In this document: piece by piece, positions 61,945 through 64,000 of the stretch
Layout of the letters: each line of letters begins with the position of its first letter
Numbering within the stretch: the stretch's first letter is position 1
Assembly: GCF_009796285.1 (NCBI RefSeq)
Contig: NZ_CP047020.1
Span: 1,798,001 to 1,862,000 of the forward strand
DNA: 64,000 nt
Direction: 5' to 3'
Source of the DNA: Streptomyces broussonetiae
GTDB lineage: Bacteria > Actinomycetota > Actinomycetes > Streptomycetales > Streptomycetaceae
The notes under the pieces: generated by a model
Databases searched by the model: none
What the model was told of the DNA's origin: nothing
What the model saw: the letters and a program-made list of their open reading frames with translations, nothing else
Program-made: the position numbers and the translations under genes

Positions 61945-64000
61945 TCAGGTGGTGCTGCTGCGGTCGAGCGCGGCACGCACCAGGTCGGCCACGGCCATGG
62001 ACTTGATGTCCAGGGCCCGGTCCGCGGGCGCGGTCTCGGGGGCCGACTCGGACAGCTTCAGCAGGCCGTCGAGGAGACCGGCCTCTCGGATGCGGGCGAC
62101 GGGGATGCGCGAGATCAGGGCGCGCACCTCGTCGTCGCCGTGCTCCGCCTCGCCGGTGCCGGGTTCCTCGGTGTCCGGCAGGAGCCGTTCGAGGAGGTGG
62201 CCGGCGAGGGCCAACGGGGTGGCGTAGTCGAAGATCAGCGTGGACGGCAGCCGCAGTCCGCTGACCGCGTTGAGCCGGTTGCGCAGTTCGACGGCGGCCA
62301 GCGAGTCGAAGCCCAGTTCGGTGAAGGCGCGGCGTGGTTCGACGGCGGCGGGTCCGGAGTGCCCGAGGACGGCGGAGACCTCGGTGCGCACCGCTTCCAG
62401 CACGGTGTGCTCGTGGTCGGCGGCCGGGAGTTCGGCCAGCTGCTCGCCGAGGGTCCGGGCCGGCTCGTCGCGCCGCGCGCGGTGGGTGACGCCGGCCAGG
62501 GTGCGCAGCACGGCAGGTACGTCGTCGCCGCGCCGGCGCAGGGCTGCGCTGTCCAGCCGTACGGGCACCAGGGCGGGGCTGCCGGAGGCCACGGCGGCGT
62601 CGAGCAGGTCCAGTCCCTCGGCCGGGTCGAGCGCGCCGATGCCGGAGCGTTCGATGCGCTGCACCTCGGCCGCGTCGAGGCCGGCGCCCATGCCGCCGCC
62701 GGACCACAGGCCCCAGGCGAGGGAGGTGGCCGGCAGGCCGAGTCCGGCGCGGTGGGCGGCGAGCGAGTCGAGGAAGACGTTGGCGGCGGCGTAGTTGCCC
62801 TGGCCGGAGGCGTCGATGGTGCCGGCGGCCGAGGAGAACAGCACGAAGTGGGACAGACCCCGCTCCCGGGTCAGTTCGTGCAGGTGCCACGCGGCGTCCG
62901 CCTTGGGACGCAGCACGGTGTCCAGGCGCTGCGGGGTCAGCGAGGCGACCAGGCCGTCGTCCAGGACACCGGCCGTGTGCACGACGCTGTCGACGGGGTG
63001 CGCCGTCAGCAGCGCGGCGAGCGCGGCGCGGTCGGCAACGTCGCAGGCGACGATCTCGGCCTCGGCACCCGACTCCGCCAGGTCGGCGCGCAGTTGCTCC
63101 GCTCCCGGCGCCCCGGGTCCGCGGCGGCTGGTGAGCACCAGGCGGGTGACGCCGTGCCGCTCGGCCAGGTGGCGGGCGACCAGGGCGCCGAGGCCGCCGG
63201 TGCCGCCCGTGACGAGGACGGTGCCCCACGGACGGTCCTCCCCCGCGGAGTCGTCGGCGCGGACCAGACGCGGGGCGTGCGCCCGGCCGTCCCGCCACCG
63301 CACCTCCGGCTCCCCGGAGTCGAGGAGCGCGGCGAGCGCGGCGCGGTCCGGCACGGGGCCGTCGGGCGCGGGCCGTGCGACGAGGAGGATCCGGCCGGGA
63401 TCCTCGGCCTGCGCGGCCCGCACCAGTCCGTGGACGGCGGCGTCGGCGAGGCCGCCGCCGGTGAGCACCACGAGCGCCGCGTCGGCGAACCGGTCGTCGG
63501 CCGACCACGCCCGCAGGGTCTCCAGGGTGCGGCCCAGTGCGGCCCGTACGGCGCCGGGCAGCTGCTCGCCCTCGGCACGCGGGGCGGTGACCGGCAGGAT
63601 CACCACGTCGGGCACGGTGGCGCCGAGCGCGGTCAGGTCGGCGTGCAGCGGGGCGCCGAGGCCGAGGTCGTCGTCGCCGAGGATGGCCCAGCTACGGCGG
63701 TCGGGTCGGCCCGCGGCCTCGGGCAGCGGCTCGTCGGTGACGGCGTACAGGTGACGCTGCCGCCGCGAGGCGAGCCGGTCGGCGGTGACGGGGCGGGTGA
63801 CGTAGGAGTCGACGGTGGCGAGCGGCCTGCCGTCGGTGTCCGCGAGTTCGATGCGGGTGCCGTCGGTGCCGGGGGTCACCCGGACGCGGGCGGTGCGGGC
63901 GCCCTGGGTGTGCAGAGTGACTCCGGTCCAGGCGAAGGGCAGGGCGATGCCCTGCCCGGACTCCGACTCCGCCTCCGCCTCCGTGTCCAGGAGCGAGGTG
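61945..64000 (-). CDS. type I polyketide synthase, C-terminal part (DH-KR-ACP-docking), runs off the window
   Basis: The frame enters from the right edge and ends at 61945. It holds the end of a DH domain ([20 protein letters not shown] near the edge), a KR with [19 protein letters not shown] and the LDD motif ([12 protein letters not shown]), with the catalytic Tyr at codon 62793 ([10 protein letters not shown]). The ACP serine is at codon 62304 ([12 protein letters not shown]), and an 85-residue C-terminal docking region follows ([12 protein letters not shown] ... [13 protein letters not shown]). The next PKS begins 113 bases downstream with an N-terminal docking coil, so the two are probable partners in chain transfer. 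The AT and KS lie outside the window. Confidence 0.92.
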   Translation of the reverse strand, partial: TSLLDTEAEAESESGQGIALPFAWTGVTLHTQGARTARVRVTPGTDGTRIELADTDGRPLATVDSYVTRPVTADRLASRRQRHLYAVTDEPLPEAAGRPDRRSWAILGDDDLGLGAPLHADLTALGATVPDVVILPVTAPRAEGEQLPGAVRAALGRTLETLRAWSADDRFADAALVVLTGGGLADAAVHGLVRAAQAEDPGRILLVARPAPDGPVPDRAALAALLDSGEPEVRWRDGRAHAPRLVRADDSAGEDRPWGTVLVTGGTGGLGALVARHLAERHGVTRLVLTSRRGPGAPGAEQLRADLAESGAEAEIVACDVADRAALAALLTAHPVDSVVHTAGVLDDGLVASLTPQRLDTVLRPKADAAWHLHELTRERGLSHFVLFSSAAGTIDASGQGNYAAANVFLDSLAAHRAGLGLPATSLAWGLWSGGGMGAGLDAAEVQRIERSGIGALDPAEGLDLLDAAVASGSPALVPVRLDSAALRRRGDDVPAVLRTLAGVTHRARRDEPARTLGEQLAELPAADHEHTVLEAVRTEVSAVLGHSGPAAVEPRRAFTELGFDSLAAVELRNRLNAVSGLRLPSTLIFDYATPLALAGHLLERLLPDTEEPGTGEAEHGDDEVRALISRIPVARIREAGLLDGLLKLSESAPETAPADRALDIKSMAVADLVRAALDRSSTT

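Noticed and set aside
52000..63500. Repeated blocks in the PKS that could be mistaken for mobile elements
   Set aside because: The repeats are homologous KS, AT, KR and ACP domains in register with module borders, with no terminal inverted repeats or transposase.
1..64000. CRISPR arrays, tRNA or rRNA genes, insertion sequences and attachment sites
   Set aside because: No regularly spaced direct repeats, no cloverleaf-type sequences, and no transposase or integrase frames were found on either strand by reading.

Overview
The window is Streptomyces chromosome. Base composition is about 72% GC with extreme third-position GC bias, GTG and TTG starts are common, and the gene content is typical of the genus: RppA, CYP158A-like P450, LAL regulator, SpoIIE/PP2C phosphatases, XRE/DUF397 pair, modular PKS. 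From memory, the gene order from rppA through pfkA, ddaH-rocD, tap, urease and biotin genes matches the SCO1204-SCO1258 region of S. coelicolor, so bases 1 to about 47550 look like conserved arm-proximal core. Bases 47550-64000 look like an accessory biosynthetic locus.

Layout. 1-2500: end of a Nudix hydrolase gene, an NADP-type succinic semialdehyde dehydrogenase, a DUF6213-like protein, a TenA-like protein. 2600-5500: flaviolin/THN pigment operon (rppA, CYP158A2-like P450, MomA-like cupin). 5587-7631: acyl-CoA dehydrogenase divergent from a TetR regulator, with a palindromic operator between them. 7648-10325: peptide deformylase, and murT-gatD for lipid II amidation. 10554-12891: 6-phosphofructokinase, CtaG-type protein, small membrane protein. 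12957-15637: Lrp regulator and ddaH-rocD arginine/ornithine catabolism. 15756-19552: two PAS/SpoIIE phosphatases. 19823-23300: acyltransferase, SDR, secreted tripeptidyl aminopeptidase Tap. 23445-27997: urease operon ureABCFGD on the minus strand, with a GlnR-like box upstream. 28225-30593: orphan Phd-like antitoxin, ClpP paralogue lacking the catalytic His, and an NlpC/P60 hydrolase behind a c-di-AMP (ydaO) riboswitch. 31017-32757: ATPase/XRE/DUF397 regulatory trio. 32854-37328: bioF divergent from bioBAD. 37458-47552: methyltransferase, Fic-like toxin with RHH antitoxin, ABC exporter, LLM oxidoreductase, GNAT, two CNNM/CorC membrane proteins behind a possible leader peptide, SGNH hydrolase, DUF4326 protein.

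47553-48348 is a relatively AT-rich non-coding boundary carrying a strong promoter. It precedes a LAL-family regulator (48349-51132), which converges through a 29-bp-stem terminator on a minus-strand modular PKS locus. That locus holds one complete bimodular protein (3514 aa; DD-KS-AT-DH-KR-ACP-KS-AT-DH-KR-ACP-DD) and the C-terminal end of the preceding PKS (DH-KR-ACP-DD), which runs off the window. AT1 carries methylmalonyl-type and AT2 malonyl-type motifs. All three visible modules are DH/KR, so a conjugated, methyl-branched triene segment is predicted. The last gene of the visible operon has no thioesterase and ends in a docking domain, so the assembly line must continue elsewhere.

No single unprecedented multi-gene system is evident. 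The most distinctive signals are the catalytic-His-less ClpP with its small partner, the proline-rich leader ORF fused to the CNNM start codon, the Cys/His-rich BioB tail, several palindromic operators, and a 96-bp identical tract between the two KS domains.
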